From: Rhodococcus ruber
Lineage (GTDB): Bacteria; Actinomycetota; Actinomycetes; Mycobacteriales; Mycobacteriaceae
Reading direction: 5' to 3'
Assembly (NCBI RefSeq): GCF_027270735.1
Contig: NZ_JAPWIJ010000012.1
Span: forward strand, 1-64,000
Length of the DNA: 64,000 nt
Shown: piece by piece, positions 16,959 to 25,995 of the stretch
Layout of the letters: every line of letters begins with the position of its first letter
Numbering within the stretch: position 1 is the stretch's first letter
The notes under the pieces: generated by a model
Database searches by the model: none
Seen by the model: only the letters and a program-made list of their open reading frames with translations
Told to the model about the DNA's origin: nothing
Translations under genes and position numbers: made by a program

Positions 16959-17885
16959 TCAGGCCCACGGGTCCGCACGTCGCCACAGCGTCGGTAGCTC
17001 GAGAACGATTCCGTCTCTCCGCGCACAGTCGGCCAGCACGGCGACCGAGGCAGTCATATCGTCGAAGGCGTACGGGAGTGGATGCAGGGGCTTGTGCACA
17101 GGCCGAAAGAAGTTGTCCCAGTGCGTCAGAACCACGCGCCGGGCACCGACGACCGAGGCCGTCTCCCGCCAATACTGCTCGATGAACGCTCGCGATTGCC
17201 GGCCGAGTTGGCCTATCGATAGATAGACCACGTCGGCGTGGCTTCCATCGAGCATGCCGACCCGGAAACCGGCGCTGCTGTGGACGAGTGCGGTCCGGCC
17301 GCTGGGAATGTGTTCGACCAGCATCGACCACGCCTCACCGCATCGATATTCGCTCACCCGAGCGGGCTGGCTCAGTGGTCGCTCGATCTCCCCGTGCGCT
17401 CGATCCGGATGCGAGTGAACGGATTCGAAGAAGGTGACGACGAAATTTCCGTGCTCGGTCGTTTCACCGTTCTCGACCGAAACGATGCGGTCGTCGGAGA
17501 GATCCGAACCCTGCCCGATGAAACCGGTCGAGGAACCACCGACCAGAACCGCCCCGGTTCTCCGAGCCACCGCCGCTGAATCGAGTGCATGATCGTAATG
17601 CGAGTGGGCACACAGCACAGCGTCGAGCGAGGTGATGCCTGCTCTGTGCAGGGCAGCATCGATCCGCCGCATGTCGGAACGAAGTGGCAGCACGAGGGTT
17701 CTCGCCAGCGACGGGCGCGAGAAGAACCCATCGGTGAGAATCGCGGATTCACCGTCGTCGAACAACACCGTGCTGACACCGAGGAACGACACCGTCACCG
17801 GCGAGCGAGGAGTTGCCGAAGCGGTGGTGGCAATCTCCGACGGCCCCGGCAGCGGGGGCCGACCGAAGCGTCGGAACACCGTCAC
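16959..17885 (-). CDS. MBL-fold metallohydrolase
   Basis: 308 aa. The metal motif is AHSHYDHALD, with TVSFLGVSTVLFDDGESAILTDGFFSRP before it and VVLTHWDNFF late in the chain. GTG at 17885 is chosen because it overlaps the stop of the upstream FAD dehydrogenase (GTGA). Substrates of this group include lactones, phosphodiesters and thioesters; none can be picked. Coupling to the FAD dehydrogenase suggests consecutive steps, perhaps opening of a lactone formed by oxidation (inference). Confidence 0.8.
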   Translation of the reverse strand: MTVFRRFGRPPLPGPSEIATTASATPRSPVTVSFLGVSTVLFDDGESAILTDGFFSRPSLARTLVLPLRSDMRRIDAALHRAGITSLDAVLCAHSHYDHALDSAAVARRTGAVLVGGSSTGFIGQGSDLSDDRIVSVENGETTEHGNFVVTFFESVHSHPDRAHGEIERPLSQPARVSEYRCGEAWSMLVEHIPSGRTALVHSSAGFRVGMLDGSHADVVYLSIGQLGRQSRAFIEQYWRETASVVGARRVVLTHWDNFFRPVHKPLHPLPYAFDDMTASVAVLADCARRDGIVLELPTLWRRADPWA

Positions 17886-19546
17886 GCCTGCGCAGCGAGC
17901 GCGCGTCCGGCCTGCCGGCCACCGAAGATGCACCCGCCCAGGAACGTTCCTTCCAACGAGCGATACCCGTGCACACCGCCGCCGCCGAAACCGGCGATCT
18001 CACCTGCCGCCCACAGGCCGTCGATCGCGTGCCCGTTGCCGTCGAGGACGCGGCCTTGAAGGTCGGTTTGGATGCCGCCCAATGTCTTTCGGGTGATGAT
18101 GTTCAACCGCACCGCAATCAACGGCCCCGATTTGGGATCGAGGATCTTGTGCAACGACGCGGTACGGGCGATCCGCTCCCCGCGCGAACGACGGGAATTG
18201 TGAATCGCGGAGACCTGCAAGTCCTTGGTGAACGGATTGTCGACCTCGCGGTCGCGAGCCTCGATCTGCCGCCGCAGATCGACCACGTCGATCAGGTGCT
18301 CGCCGGTGACCCTGTTCATTCCCTGTACGAGTTCATCGAGGGTGTCGGCGACGACAAAATCCTCGCCGTTCTTCTTGAACGCCTCGACCGGTTCACTGGC
18401 ACCGGGCAAGACTCGGCCGAGCACGAGCTTGAGGTTCTTACCGGTGATGTCCGGGTTCTGCTCCGACCCCGACAGCGCGAATTCCTTCTCGATGATCTTC
18501 TGGGTGAGGACGAACCAGGAGTACTCGAACCCGCTGTCCTGGATGGCTTTCAACGTCCCGAGGGTGTCGAAGCCCGGGAAGTTGGGGGCCGGAAAACGCA
18601 GACCACGCGCGTCGAACCACATCGACGACGGTCCTGGAATGATCCTGATTCCGTGGTTCTTCCAGATCGGGTTCCAGTTCTTGATGCCCTCGGTGTAGTG
18701 CCACATCCGGTCCTTGTTGACCAGACGTCCGCCGACCTTCTCGGTGATACCCAGCATGCGGCCGTCGACATGTTCGGGGACTCCCGAAATGAGCGATCTC
18801 GGAGGCGTTCCCAAACGAGCCGGCCAATTCTCCCGCACCAGATCATGGTTCGCTCCGATACCGCCCGCGGTAACGAGCACCGCACCGGCGTGCAACTCGA
18901 ACTGCCCCACCTCGACGCGAGTACTACCCGCACCGCGCTCGGCTGCGCTGGGTTCGAGAATTGCGCCGCGCACTCCCTCGACCACCCCTGCGCTGACGAC
19001 GAACTCGTCGACGCGATGACGAAAACCGAAGCGCACCAGTCCCTTGTCCGCGGCCTCGCGGACACGACGCTCGAACGGTGCGACGACGCCCGGCCCGGTG
19101 CCCCAGGTCAAGTGGAAGCGTGGAACCGAGTTGCCGTGGCCGTCGGCGAGGTATCCGCCGCGTTCGGCCCAGCCGACGACAGGAACCCACCGCACGCCCT
19201 GCGCGTGCAGCCAGGACCGCTTCTCCCCTGCCGCGAAATCGAGGTAGGCACGTGCCCACTGGTGGCCCCAATAATCCTCGCCGGCGGGATCGTCGATACC
19301 CCGATCGAATGTCGCGGTGCCGAGCCAGTCCTGCCAGGCCAGTTCGGCCGAATCTTTGATACCCATGCGTCGCTGTTCCGGAGTGTCGACCATGAACAGC
19401 CCGCCGAGTGACCAGAACGCCTGTCCACCCAGATTCTGCTCGGGCTCCTGGTCGAGAAGGAGCACACGCTTTCCGGCGTCGGCCAATTCGGCGGTTGCCA
19501 CCAGTCCGGCCAACCCCGCACCCACCACGATCACGTCTGCGTCCAT
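17882..19546 (-). CDS. FAD-binding dehydrogenase, KstD/fumarate-reductase flavoprotein family (Rv0785-like)
   Basis: 554 aa. MDADVIVVGAGLAGLVATAE and VLLLDQEPEQNLGGQAFWS form the FAD fold; GLWAAGEIAGFGGGGVHGYRSLEGTFLGG is the C-terminal FAD site. It resembles M. tuberculosis Rv0785, annotated as FAD-binding dehydrogenase, and is related to 3-ketosteroid dehydrogenases, though steroid specificity is not shown. ATG at 19546 begins the fold; an ATG 22 codons upstream adds only a polar tail. It is divergent from a PucR regulator and coupled to the MBL gene. Confidence 0.85.
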   Translation of the reverse strand: MDADVIVVGAGLAGLVATAELADAGKRVLLLDQEPEQNLGGQAFWSLGGLFMVDTPEQRRMGIKDSAELAWQDWLGTATFDRGIDDPAGEDYWGHQWARAYLDFAAGEKRSWLHAQGVRWVPVVGWAERGGYLADGHGNSVPRFHLTWGTGPGVVAPFERRVREAADKGLVRFGFRHRVDEFVVSAGVVEGVRGAILEPSAAERGAGSTRVEVGQFELHAGAVLVTAGGIGANHDLVRENWPARLGTPPRSLISGVPEHVDGRMLGITEKVGGRLVNKDRMWHYTEGIKNWNPIWKNHGIRIIPGPSSMWFDARGLRFPAPNFPGFDTLGTLKAIQDSGFEYSWFVLTQKIIEKEFALSGSEQNPDITGKNLKLVLGRVLPGASEPVEAFKKNGEDFVVADTLDELVQGMNRVTGEHLIDVVDLRRQIEARDREVDNPFTKDLQVSAIHNSRRSRGERIARTASLHKILDPKSGPLIAVRLNIITRKTLGGIQTDLQGRVLDGNGHAIDGLWAAGEIAGFGGGGVHGYRSLEGTFLGGCIFGGRQAGRALAAQA

Positions 19547-19673
19547 TGCCCCACTCTTCTGCTCGACCCGGCTGTCTCCCTCGACTGTGCTGTCGTCGGT
19601 GCCGGAACTCAAGCAAATCGACTCGAATGACTATACGATTTATCAGTTGCTGACAATTGTGAGAGGTAGATCG

Positions 19674-20876
19674 ATGCACCCAGCGCGGGTCGCCGTGGTC
19701 GCGAAGATCGAGTCGGAGTTGGGCCCCGTCGTCGCATCGGCGGTGCACGCGATTCGCGACGCGATCCCGGTCTACCGATCGCTTCAGGGTGCACAGTTGG
19801 CCGACGTCGAGGCCATCGCGTATTGGTCCTTGAGGCGGTTGATGGCCCTGTGGGCGCATGGCGATCGAACGATCGACGACCGTGACCACAGCAGATTCCG
19901 CGCGATAGGTACCGCACGCGCAGCAGACGGGCGCCCGCTGGCCGATGTGCTGCGTGCGTATCGAGTCGCGTCGAGCGTGTTCGTCCGGCACGTGACAACC
20001 GAGTATCTCGATGCACTCGAACCACCGGACATCGCCGAACTCGGCCTGGGCGTGCTCGACGCACTCGACGCAATCTCCGAGGAGATCATCGGCGCGTACG
20101 TCGTTGCGCGTGAACAGCTCACATCCAACCGTGCGCAGGCGCACGCTGCGTTGCTCGACGACCTGCTGGCTGCCAGACACAATTCACCCGGGACGGTGTC
20201 GGATCGATCCCGCGAACTCGACCTGAAGCTGCCCACGCACCCGAATCTGCTCGTGGTGCAATCGACCGATCCAGGCCGACCCATGTCCGACGACACCGTC
20301 GAATCGCTGGTTCTCGCTGTGGGACTCGTCCCGCCCGACCGCACCGCGACGTCGGGTCAGCGGACTTACTTGTGCACTCGGCGCGAGCAACGCGCGATCG
20401 TGTTGTTGCCACCATCGATCCACCGCGCCGAGGCCGACCTCGCGTGTCGAGATCTGCTGCTGCGCGGATGTCTCGTGGAGAGATCGACCATTGCCGGTAT
20501 CAGCAGTTCGTGGCGACTCGCCTCGGAAGCACTGGACACCGCACCGGATCACGCGTTCGACGACCGGGCACTGCTCGATCAGGGCGACGGTCAGCTGCTG
20601 GCACTGCTGACCGCGCGCCCCACCGCGGACACGAGCGAGGTGGTACGTAGCGTGCTCGGCCCACTGACAGATGCAGCGAACGAACATATTCTGCAAGGCC
20701 TTTCGGCCTTCATCTCCACCGGTACGGCAACGGCTGCCGCCACTCGACTACAGGTGCACCCGCAGACATTGCGCTACCGACTGCGCCGGGCTCAGGAACT
20801 GACCGGCCGTGATCCGCGATCGGCCTGGCACAGACTGGCCCTCGATACTGCGATCCAATTGCGCCAACTCGGTTGA
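19674..20876 (+). CDS. PucR/CdaR-family transcriptional regulator
   Basis: 400 aa. The C-terminal HTH_30 domain reads TAAATRLQVHPQTLRYRLRR and follows a degenerate GGDEF-like central region; the N-terminal half is helical with no known ligand domain. GAGAGG lies 7 nt before the ATG. It is divergent from the FAD dehydrogenase-MBL pair, with 127 bp between containing ACAATTGT. It probably activates or represses that pair. Confidence 0.85.
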   Translation: MHPARVAVVAKIESELGPVVASAVHAIRDAIPVYRSLQGAQLADVEAIAYWSLRRLMALWAHGDRTIDDRDHSRFRAIGTARAADGRPLADVLRAYRVASSVFVRHVTTEYLDALEPPDIAELGLGVLDALDAISEEIIGAYVVAREQLTSNRAQAHAALLDDLLAARHNSPGTVSDRSRELDLKLPTHPNLLVVQSTDPGRPMSDDTVESLVLAVGLVPPDRTATSGQRTYLCTRREQRAIVLLPPSIHRAEADLACRDLLLRGCLVERSTIAGISSSWRLASEALDTAPDHAFDDRALLDQGDGQLLALLTARPTADTSEVVRSVLGPLTDAANEHILQGLSAFISTGTATAAATRLQVHPQTLRYRLRRAQELTGRDPRSAWHRLALDTAIQLRQLG

Positions 20877-20975
20877 CCCGGCTCGGCTGAACCCAGCGTC
20901 GTCGGTGGTCATGCGCACACGCGACCGTGCCTGACTACTCGAGCCCGAGTCGTCGATCCCATTAGGATGACCGGT

Positions 20976-21728
20976 ATGTCGGAACAGGTCACGTTTTCCA
21001 GCGCAACCGGACCCACCTTGGCAGGCGTGGTCGATGTTCCCGAGGGTGAGGCGCGAGGGTGGGGCGTATTCGCTCACGGATTCACGCTGGGCAAGGACTG
21101 CCCGGCGGCGAACCGAATGTGCAAGCAGCTCGCGGCCGACGGCATCGGAATGCTTCGCTTCGACAACCTCGGTCTGGGCCACTCCGAGGGCGACTGGGGC
21201 GACGGTTCATTCTCGAACAAGGTGCACGACACCGTCAAGGCCGTCGAGTTCATGAACGCGACCGGTCGCGAGGTGAAGTTGCTCGTCGGCCATTCCTTCG
21301 GCGGCTCGGCGGCCATTGCTGCGGCGCACGACTGTCCGACGGTCGAAGCGGTCGCCATCGTCGCCGCCCCGTTCCAGCCCGCGCATGTCGAGCACAACTA
21401 CGACGCACTCATTCATCGGATCCAGGACGAGGGTGAAGCGCCGTTCCACGCCGGCGGCAAAGCGCTGACCCTCAAACGACAGTTCGTCGACGACGTCCGC
21501 AAAGCAGACCTGCGCGAGCGCATCACCACCCTGCGGAGACCTCTACTCGTCATGCACTCCCCCACCGACAACACGGTAGGGATCGACAACGCCAGCGAGA
21601 TCTTCCAGGCCGCCCGCCACCCCCGGAGCTTCGTTTCGCTCGAGGGGGCCAATCACCTTCTCACCGGCAAGAATCAAGCAGCTCGTGCCGGTCGGATCAT
21701 CAGCGCCTGGGCGGATCCGTACCTCTGA
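20976..21728 (+). CDS. Alpha/beta-hydrolase (OsmC-associated/dienelactone-like group)
   Basis: 250 aa. FAHGFTLGKDCPAANRMCKQLAADG, nucleophile elbow LLVGHSFGGSAA, HSPTDNTVGIDNA (acid) and GANHLL (His) make a complete hydrolase. Sequence resembles the hydrolase domain often fused to OsmC in actinobacteria, here without OsmC. ATG at 20976 has AGGA 9 nt upstream; one three codons earlier is possible. Substrate unknown. Confidence 0.8.
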   Translation: MSEQVTFSSATGPTLAGVVDVPEGEARGWGVFAHGFTLGKDCPAANRMCKQLAADGIGMLRFDNLGLGHSEGDWGDGSFSNKVHDTVKAVEFMNATGREVKLLVGHSFGGSAAIAAAHDCPTVEAVAIVAAPFQPAHVEHNYDALIHRIQDEGEAPFHAGGKALTLKRQFVDDVRKADLRERITTLRRPLLVMHSPTDNTVGIDNASEIFQAARHPRSFVSLEGANHLLTGKNQAARAGRIISAWADPYL

Positions 21729-21746
21729 CAGGCGGGGTCGAGCGAT

Positions 21747-22646
21747 TCAGTTGATGTTCCACGACTCGACAGCATCCAGTCGCTGACCGTCGGAGTCGTA
21801 CGTGTAGAAGCCTTCACCGTCCCCGAGACCGGTCTTTCCCGCGTCGATACCCTTTTGCAGAATGTCGGCAAATTTGACCTGATCCTCGCCACCGTGTGCG
21901 CGCGCAATATGTGCTGCGACGTTGAAGCCGACAGTGTCGTATATCTGGAACGGACCGGCGGGTGCCCCGGTGGCTATGCGCCACACGTTGTCGATGTCCG
22001 CCGGATTGGCAACCCCACCGACGTAAAGGTTGGCTCCTGCTTGCAGCAGCGGGATCAGAAGACTGTTCAGCACGTATCCCGGAATTTCCTTTCGGACCGG
22101 AACGGGAACGAGACCGATCTCCGAAGCAAAGATCGATACGACATCGAAGTAGACAGGATCTGTTGCAGCAGTTGCCATCACTTCACCGGTGTTGTACCGC
22201 CACACGAGATTGGCGAAGTGCAATGCAAGAAACTTTTCCGGCCGCCCGGTGGCCTCGGCGAAACTGCTGGGCAGTAGCGACGACGAGTTGGTCACGAAGA
22301 TAGTTTTCGGCGGAGCGAACGCGCCGATATCCGACCAGACCTTCTTCTTCAGGTCGAGATCCTCCGGAACTGCTTCGATCACCAGGTCGGCGTCCGAAAC
22401 GGCCTCGGCGACGCTGGTGGTGGTCGTGATGGATTCGATGGCCTCGTCGAATCGCGCCTCGTCGAAAGTCTTCAGGTCACGCTTGTAGTATCCGCGCATC
22501 CATTCCCAGCGATCCGGCAGCTTGGCAAGTAGTTCGTCGGAAATGTCGTATCCCACAACGGTTTTTCCGTGGTAGGCAGCCTGCATCATGATCTGCGAAC
22601 CGAGCACTCCGGTTCCGAATACGGTCACGTTCTCAACATCGGTCAT
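21747..22646 (-). CDS. 3-hydroxyacyl-CoA dehydrogenase family protein
   Basis: 299 aa. The Rossmann opening VTVFGTGVLGSQIMMQAAYHG with VVGYD is followed by DADLVIEAVPEDLDLKKKVWSDIG, the NSSSLLPS loop, catalytic-type LALHFANLVWRYNTGEV and the C-terminal dimer domain PGYVLNSLLIPLL. His in ALHF is the family catalytic base. It oxidises a 3-hydroxyacyl-CoA with NAD+. ATG at 22646 was chosen over a GTG three codons up, because AGGGAA is 11 nt from the ATG. No beta-oxidation partner is adjacent. Confidence 0.85.
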   Translation of the reverse strand: MTDVENVTVFGTGVLGSQIMMQAAYHGKTVVGYDISDELLAKLPDRWEWMRGYYKRDLKTFDEARFDEAIESITTTTSVAEAVSDADLVIEAVPEDLDLKKKVWSDIGAFAPPKTIFVTNSSSLLPSSFAEATGRPEKFLALHFANLVWRYNTGEVMATAATDPVYFDVVSIFASEIGLVPVPVRKEIPGYVLNSLLIPLLQAGANLYVGGVANPADIDNVWRIATGAPAGPFQIYDTVGFNVAAHIARAHGGEDQVKFADILQKGIDAGKTGLGDGEGFYTYDSDGQRLDAVESWNIN

Positions 22647-22867
22647 GGACGACACACTTCCCTATATGGAGTCACTGGTTTCCCGCTCTCCAAGTTCTAC
22701 CGCTGAGCGCGGAGCCATCGTCTCGTGGGGTCCAACAGTGGACCGACTCGACCGACGACAGCGCTTAGCACTCCACAGGATCGACGGAAAGAGGCGGTTC
22801 TGCAGGCCACCATTCCGTAGCCGTTAATTCGACCTTCGGCTTCGCATCGTGTTCGCGCCGCGGGACC

Positions 22868-23692
22868 TCACGGCGTTGCGAGCAACTTACTGCGGAACAG
22901 GTCGAGTACCTGGTCCAAAGCCTGCCGGGTCGGCTGACCCGGCTCGTCGATGAGTCCTTCCGTGACGACAGAGTGTGGCGGCCCGAATGCTTCCGGGTTG
23001 AACGCAGAATCGGGCAATTCCACCGACACGAATGCGTTGCCGAGTTGTTCCCTCAGAAACTCGAACCGTGCAGGGGGACACATCTTGTCGCCCTGAAACC
23101 GCATACCGAGAACAGTGAGATCTCCCGCAGCACAACGGCTTTTCACCTTCGAAAGGTCGCCGGCACTGATGTCGATGGAACGACTGCGTGACTTCGATGC
23201 CGCGAACGGAAGGGACGGTTGCGACAGCACCGGTGCGATCAATCGATCGTCGGCGGCCATCGCCAGGGCGAACCCGCCCGTGAAGCACATTCCGATGGCA
23301 CCGACGCCTGGTCCGCCGCACCGCTCGTGTTCCTCGGCCGCCAGAGCACGTAGCCACACCACGATCCGCGACGACTTGCCGGTGGCCAAGATGGTGAACT
23401 CTCGACTGATGCACGCCGGCACCATGGCACGGGACATGGTGGCAGCGGTACCGAGCAGTCCGAGGGGTGCGGTCAGCGGGTCCTTCCCGTCGACGCCGAA
23501 CAGATGCGGGACGATCGCGGTACATCCGATTCCGGCGACGGTCCGCGCGAAGTCCGCAACCCTCGGCGTGATGCCCGGCATTTCGGACATCACGATGACC
23601 GCCGGCCCGGTGCCGATTCGATAGACAGGCGCCGTGCGCCCGTCTGCGGTGAACTCGGTTCGTTCGAAATCGGCCAGCGTGTCATCGGTCAT
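22868..23692 (-). CDS. Dienelactone-hydrolase-family protein
   Basis: 274 aa. VIVMSEMPGITPRVADFARTV (Glu of the DLH motif), FGVDGKDPLTAP and the nucleophile elbow IGMCFTGGFALAMA, with Cys in the nucleophile position, are typical. The late acid/His region is less clear. Relatives hydrolyse dienelactone in chloroaromatic breakdown or act on other esters. No aromatic genes flank it. GAAGGAC lies about 10 nt before the ATG. Confidence 0.8.
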   Translation of the reverse strand: MTDDTLADFERTEFTADGRTAPVYRIGTGPAVIVMSEMPGITPRVADFARTVAGIGCTAIVPHLFGVDGKDPLTAPLGLLGTAATMSRAMVPACISREFTILATGKSSRIVVWLRALAAEEHERCGGPGVGAIGMCFTGGFALAMAADDRLIAPVLSQPSLPFAASKSRSRSIDISAGDLSKVKSRCAAGDLTVLGMRFQGDKMCPPARFEFLREQLGNAFVSVELPDSAFNPEAFGPPHSVVTEGLIDEPGQPTRQALDQVLDLFRSKLLATP

Positions 23693-23782
23693 GGGAACAC
23701 GTCCTTCGGAGAGGGGCACGCGCGGCTGCGGTACCGGACACGAGCATAAAGCGGTGGAGCAGTAAGCCCTGATGGACCAGGA

Positions 23783-24118
23783 CTACCGCGAATACTCACG
23801 CAGGAGGAGGTACAGCGGTGCTGCGAAGCAGATCCCCACAGAACCGGTACCGACGGGCACCAACCACCAGTGCTTGACTCCGTTGTCCTTCGAGTCCCAG
23901 AGGGACCAGACCCCGAAGGCAATGCTCGTGATTCCCAGATCGGCGGTCAATGCACGAGTGGGAGTCGAGGCGACCCAGTCCGCGAAGAATGCGGTTGCGC
24001 TGTCGCGACTGACGCCGTGCTCCTTGAAGTAGGCGACGACGAACGAGTTGGGGACAACGAACCCGATCACGGTCAGCAGGAGCAGGAGGCGTCGACGAGT
24101 GGCATCTGCTGTTCTCAT
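23783..24118 (-). CDS. DUF2834-family small membrane protein
   Basis: 111 aa with three hydrophobic segments. LLLLLTVIGFVVPNSFVVAYFKEHG, then DLGITSIAFGVWSLWDS and a third helix, match the DUF2834 pattern. ATG at 24118 follows a basic start (MRTADATRRR). Function unknown in the family. Confidence 0.75.
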   Translation of the reverse strand: MRTADATRRRLLLLLTVIGFVVPNSFVVAYFKEHGVSRDSATAFFADWVASTPTRALTADLGITSIAFGVWSLWDSKDNGVKHWWLVPVGTGSVGICFAAPLYLLLREYSR

Positions 24119-24246
24119 GGATCTCAACCTAGGGCACTTCGCGATCTCCTCGGCGTGTCGTTCGAGATCGTCGTCCTCGCTCGATCCTCACATGGCTGGA
24201 CAGCGGTACGATTCCGAGCAATATCCGGCCATCATGGGGGTCAGTA

Positions 24247-25122
24247 GTGCGCACCAGGACAAAGCGGTTCGGGCTCGGACTTGTCGTGTCCGTCAGTGTC
24301 GCGCTGGCGATCCCCTCCCATGCAACAGCGTCGCCCATCGAGTACGTCAACCTCGGCGACAGCTTCAGCGCCGGCAACGGCGTGCTGCCGCTGGCGCCGA
24401 ACATGCCACTGAGGTGCCTCCAGTCGGAACGCAACTTTGCTCATCTCGTCGCACGCGAGCAGGGCTACAGCCTCACCGATGTCAGCTGCGGCGGTGCGGC
24501 CACCGACGACTTCGATTCCCCTCAATTCGAGGGCATACGAGCGCAATTCGATGCACTATCGCCATCGGCCGATGTGGTGACCTCGATGATCGGTGGCAAC
24601 GACAACAGCGTGTTCTCGGGAGCGATCGCAGCATGCGTGAGTGCACTCGCAACCCACGCCGGTGCATTCGATCCGTGCACGCAGCAGAACGGAAGTAGCT
24701 TCGACGACAAGATTCTCGACAGCACGCTGCCGGCTGTTCGACAGGCGTTGCGAGACATACATACTCGTTCGCCCGAGGCAGAGGTGATCATCATCGGTTA
24801 CCCATGGCTCATCCCGGCCGCGAGCACGTGCGAACCGTCGGTCCCCGTCGCACTCGGCGACGTTCCGTATCTGCGCAACCTCCAGGCCACGCTGAACGAT
24901 GCCATCCGCCAGGCAGCGGCCGACACCGACACGACCTTCGTCGACATGTCCGTGGTGTCCGAGGGGCACGATGCATGCCAACCCGTCGGAGTGCGGTGGG
25001 TGGAACCACTGCTGTTCGCAGATCAGTTCGTGCCGTTGCACCCCAATGCGCTCGGCGAGGCCGCCATCTCGGCCGAGGTGACCGAGGCGCTGACTGCCCA
25101 ACGTGGCTCCCCGATCGGCTGA
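24247..25122 (+). CDS. Secreted SGNH/GDSL-type lipase or esterase
   Basis: 291 aa. A GTG start and basic N-terminus precede a signal peptide with a likely cut after SHATA. Block I is VNLGDSFSAGNG (Ser39), block III is IGGNDN (Asn), and block V is PLHPNALG (His). Six or more Cys fit extracellular disulfides. This layout matches Streptomyces-type secreted lipases/phospholipases. It converges with the MerR-VOC gene. Confidence 0.9.
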   Translation: MRTRTKRFGLGLVVSVSVALAIPSHATASPIEYVNLGDSFSAGNGVLPLAPNMPLRCLQSERNFAHLVAREQGYSLTDVSCGGAATDDFDSPQFEGIRAQFDALSPSADVVTSMIGGNDNSVFSGAIAACVSALATHAGAFDPCTQQNGSSFDDKILDSTLPAVRQALRDIHTRSPEAEVIIIGYPWLIPAASTCEPSVPVALGDVPYLRNLQATLNDAIRQAAADTDTTFVDMSVVSEGHDACQPVGVRWVEPLLFADQFVPLHPNALGEAAISAEVTEALTAQRGSPIG

Positions 25123-25144
25123 TTCGGCACGGTTGTCGGTGAAA

Positions 25145-25939
25145 TCAGGACGCCGCCGGTTCCACGAGCGGCGTCTGGAACGACCACAGATGTCCCTCGG
25201 GATCGCGAACGCTGTATTCACGAACGCCGTAGGGCATGTCGGTGGGCGGGTAGTCGATCGTTGCCCCGGTTGCCGCCACGCGAGCGTGGTGGGCATCGAC
25301 GTCGTCGACGAGGATCGCAAGCGACGCGGTGACCGCGCCGGTGGTCAGTGGAGACACCATCCGATGTTCGGGGGCCTCGCGGTGCAACCAGACAACACCG
25401 TCACCGGCGTGAACCTCGCCGTGGACTGCTCGGTCGCCGTCGTATTCGATCTGTCCGGGAGCCAGCCCCAGCACGTCGACGAGGTAGGAATGGGCTGCTG
25501 CGATGTCGCGGTAGACCAGCAACGTGGTCCGGCGAGTGACCGCGGGCTCGTCGGTCGACAGGCCGGAGAGCAGGTCCAGCAGGGCGTCGTCGCCCGGGCG
25601 AGCACCGTGAAGGAGTCGGTCCTCCACGGCCCGAACGCGCTCTCGCACACGAGCGAGCTCGGCCATCCGTTGGTCCAGGTCGGCCAGATGCTCCCGCGTC
25701 AGGTGGTGAAGATCCCCTGCCTCCGGATCGACGTCCGCAAGCGGAGTGCCCAATTCTCGAAGCAGTCGAATCCGGTACAGCCGAGCGAGATCTCCGCCGT
25801 CGTACCGGCGCCTGCCTCCCCCGTCCCGGACCGGCGCGAGCAGACCCAGCTCCTCGTAGTAACGCAGGGTCCGCTCGGTGACGCCGGTCCGACGGGCCAC
25901 GTCGCCGATACCCCAGGTGGTCGAATCGCTGCTGTTCAT
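25145..25939 (-). CDS. MerR-family regulator fused to a VOC/glyoxalase domain
   Basis: 264 aa. Residues 8-75 are a MerR HTH (GIGDVARRTGVTERTLRYYEELGLL), residues 80-115 a coiled-coil dimer helix, and residues 135-260 a VOC domain (TTLLVYRDIAAAHSYLVDVLGL to GVREYSVRDPEGHLWSFQ). The VOC part replaces the effector domain and may bind a small drug-like or aldehyde ligand. TipA- and albicidin-type MerR proteins are precedents for drug-binding effectors. No obvious target gene overlaps it. Confidence 0.85.
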   Translation of the reverse strand: MNSSDSTTWGIGDVARRTGVTERTLRYYEELGLLAPVRDGGGRRRYDGGDLARLYRIRLLRELGTPLADVDPEAGDLHHLTREHLADLDQRMAELARVRERVRAVEDRLLHGARPGDDALLDLLSGLSTDEPAVTRRTTLLVYRDIAAAHSYLVDVLGLAPGQIEYDGDRAVHGEVHAGDGVVWLHREAPEHRMVSPLTTGAVTASLAILVDDVDAHHARVAATGATIDYPPTDMPYGVREYSVRDPEGHLWSFQTPLVEPAAS

Positions 25940-25995
25940 GCAGGCAACGGTAGAACCTCACGCCACGTCAGGAGCAAACTCCGGCCGGGGACGGA

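Noticed and set aside
17813..19411. Long plus-strand open frame, 532 codons
   Set aside because: Antisense to the FAD dehydrogenase, with no recognisable domain.
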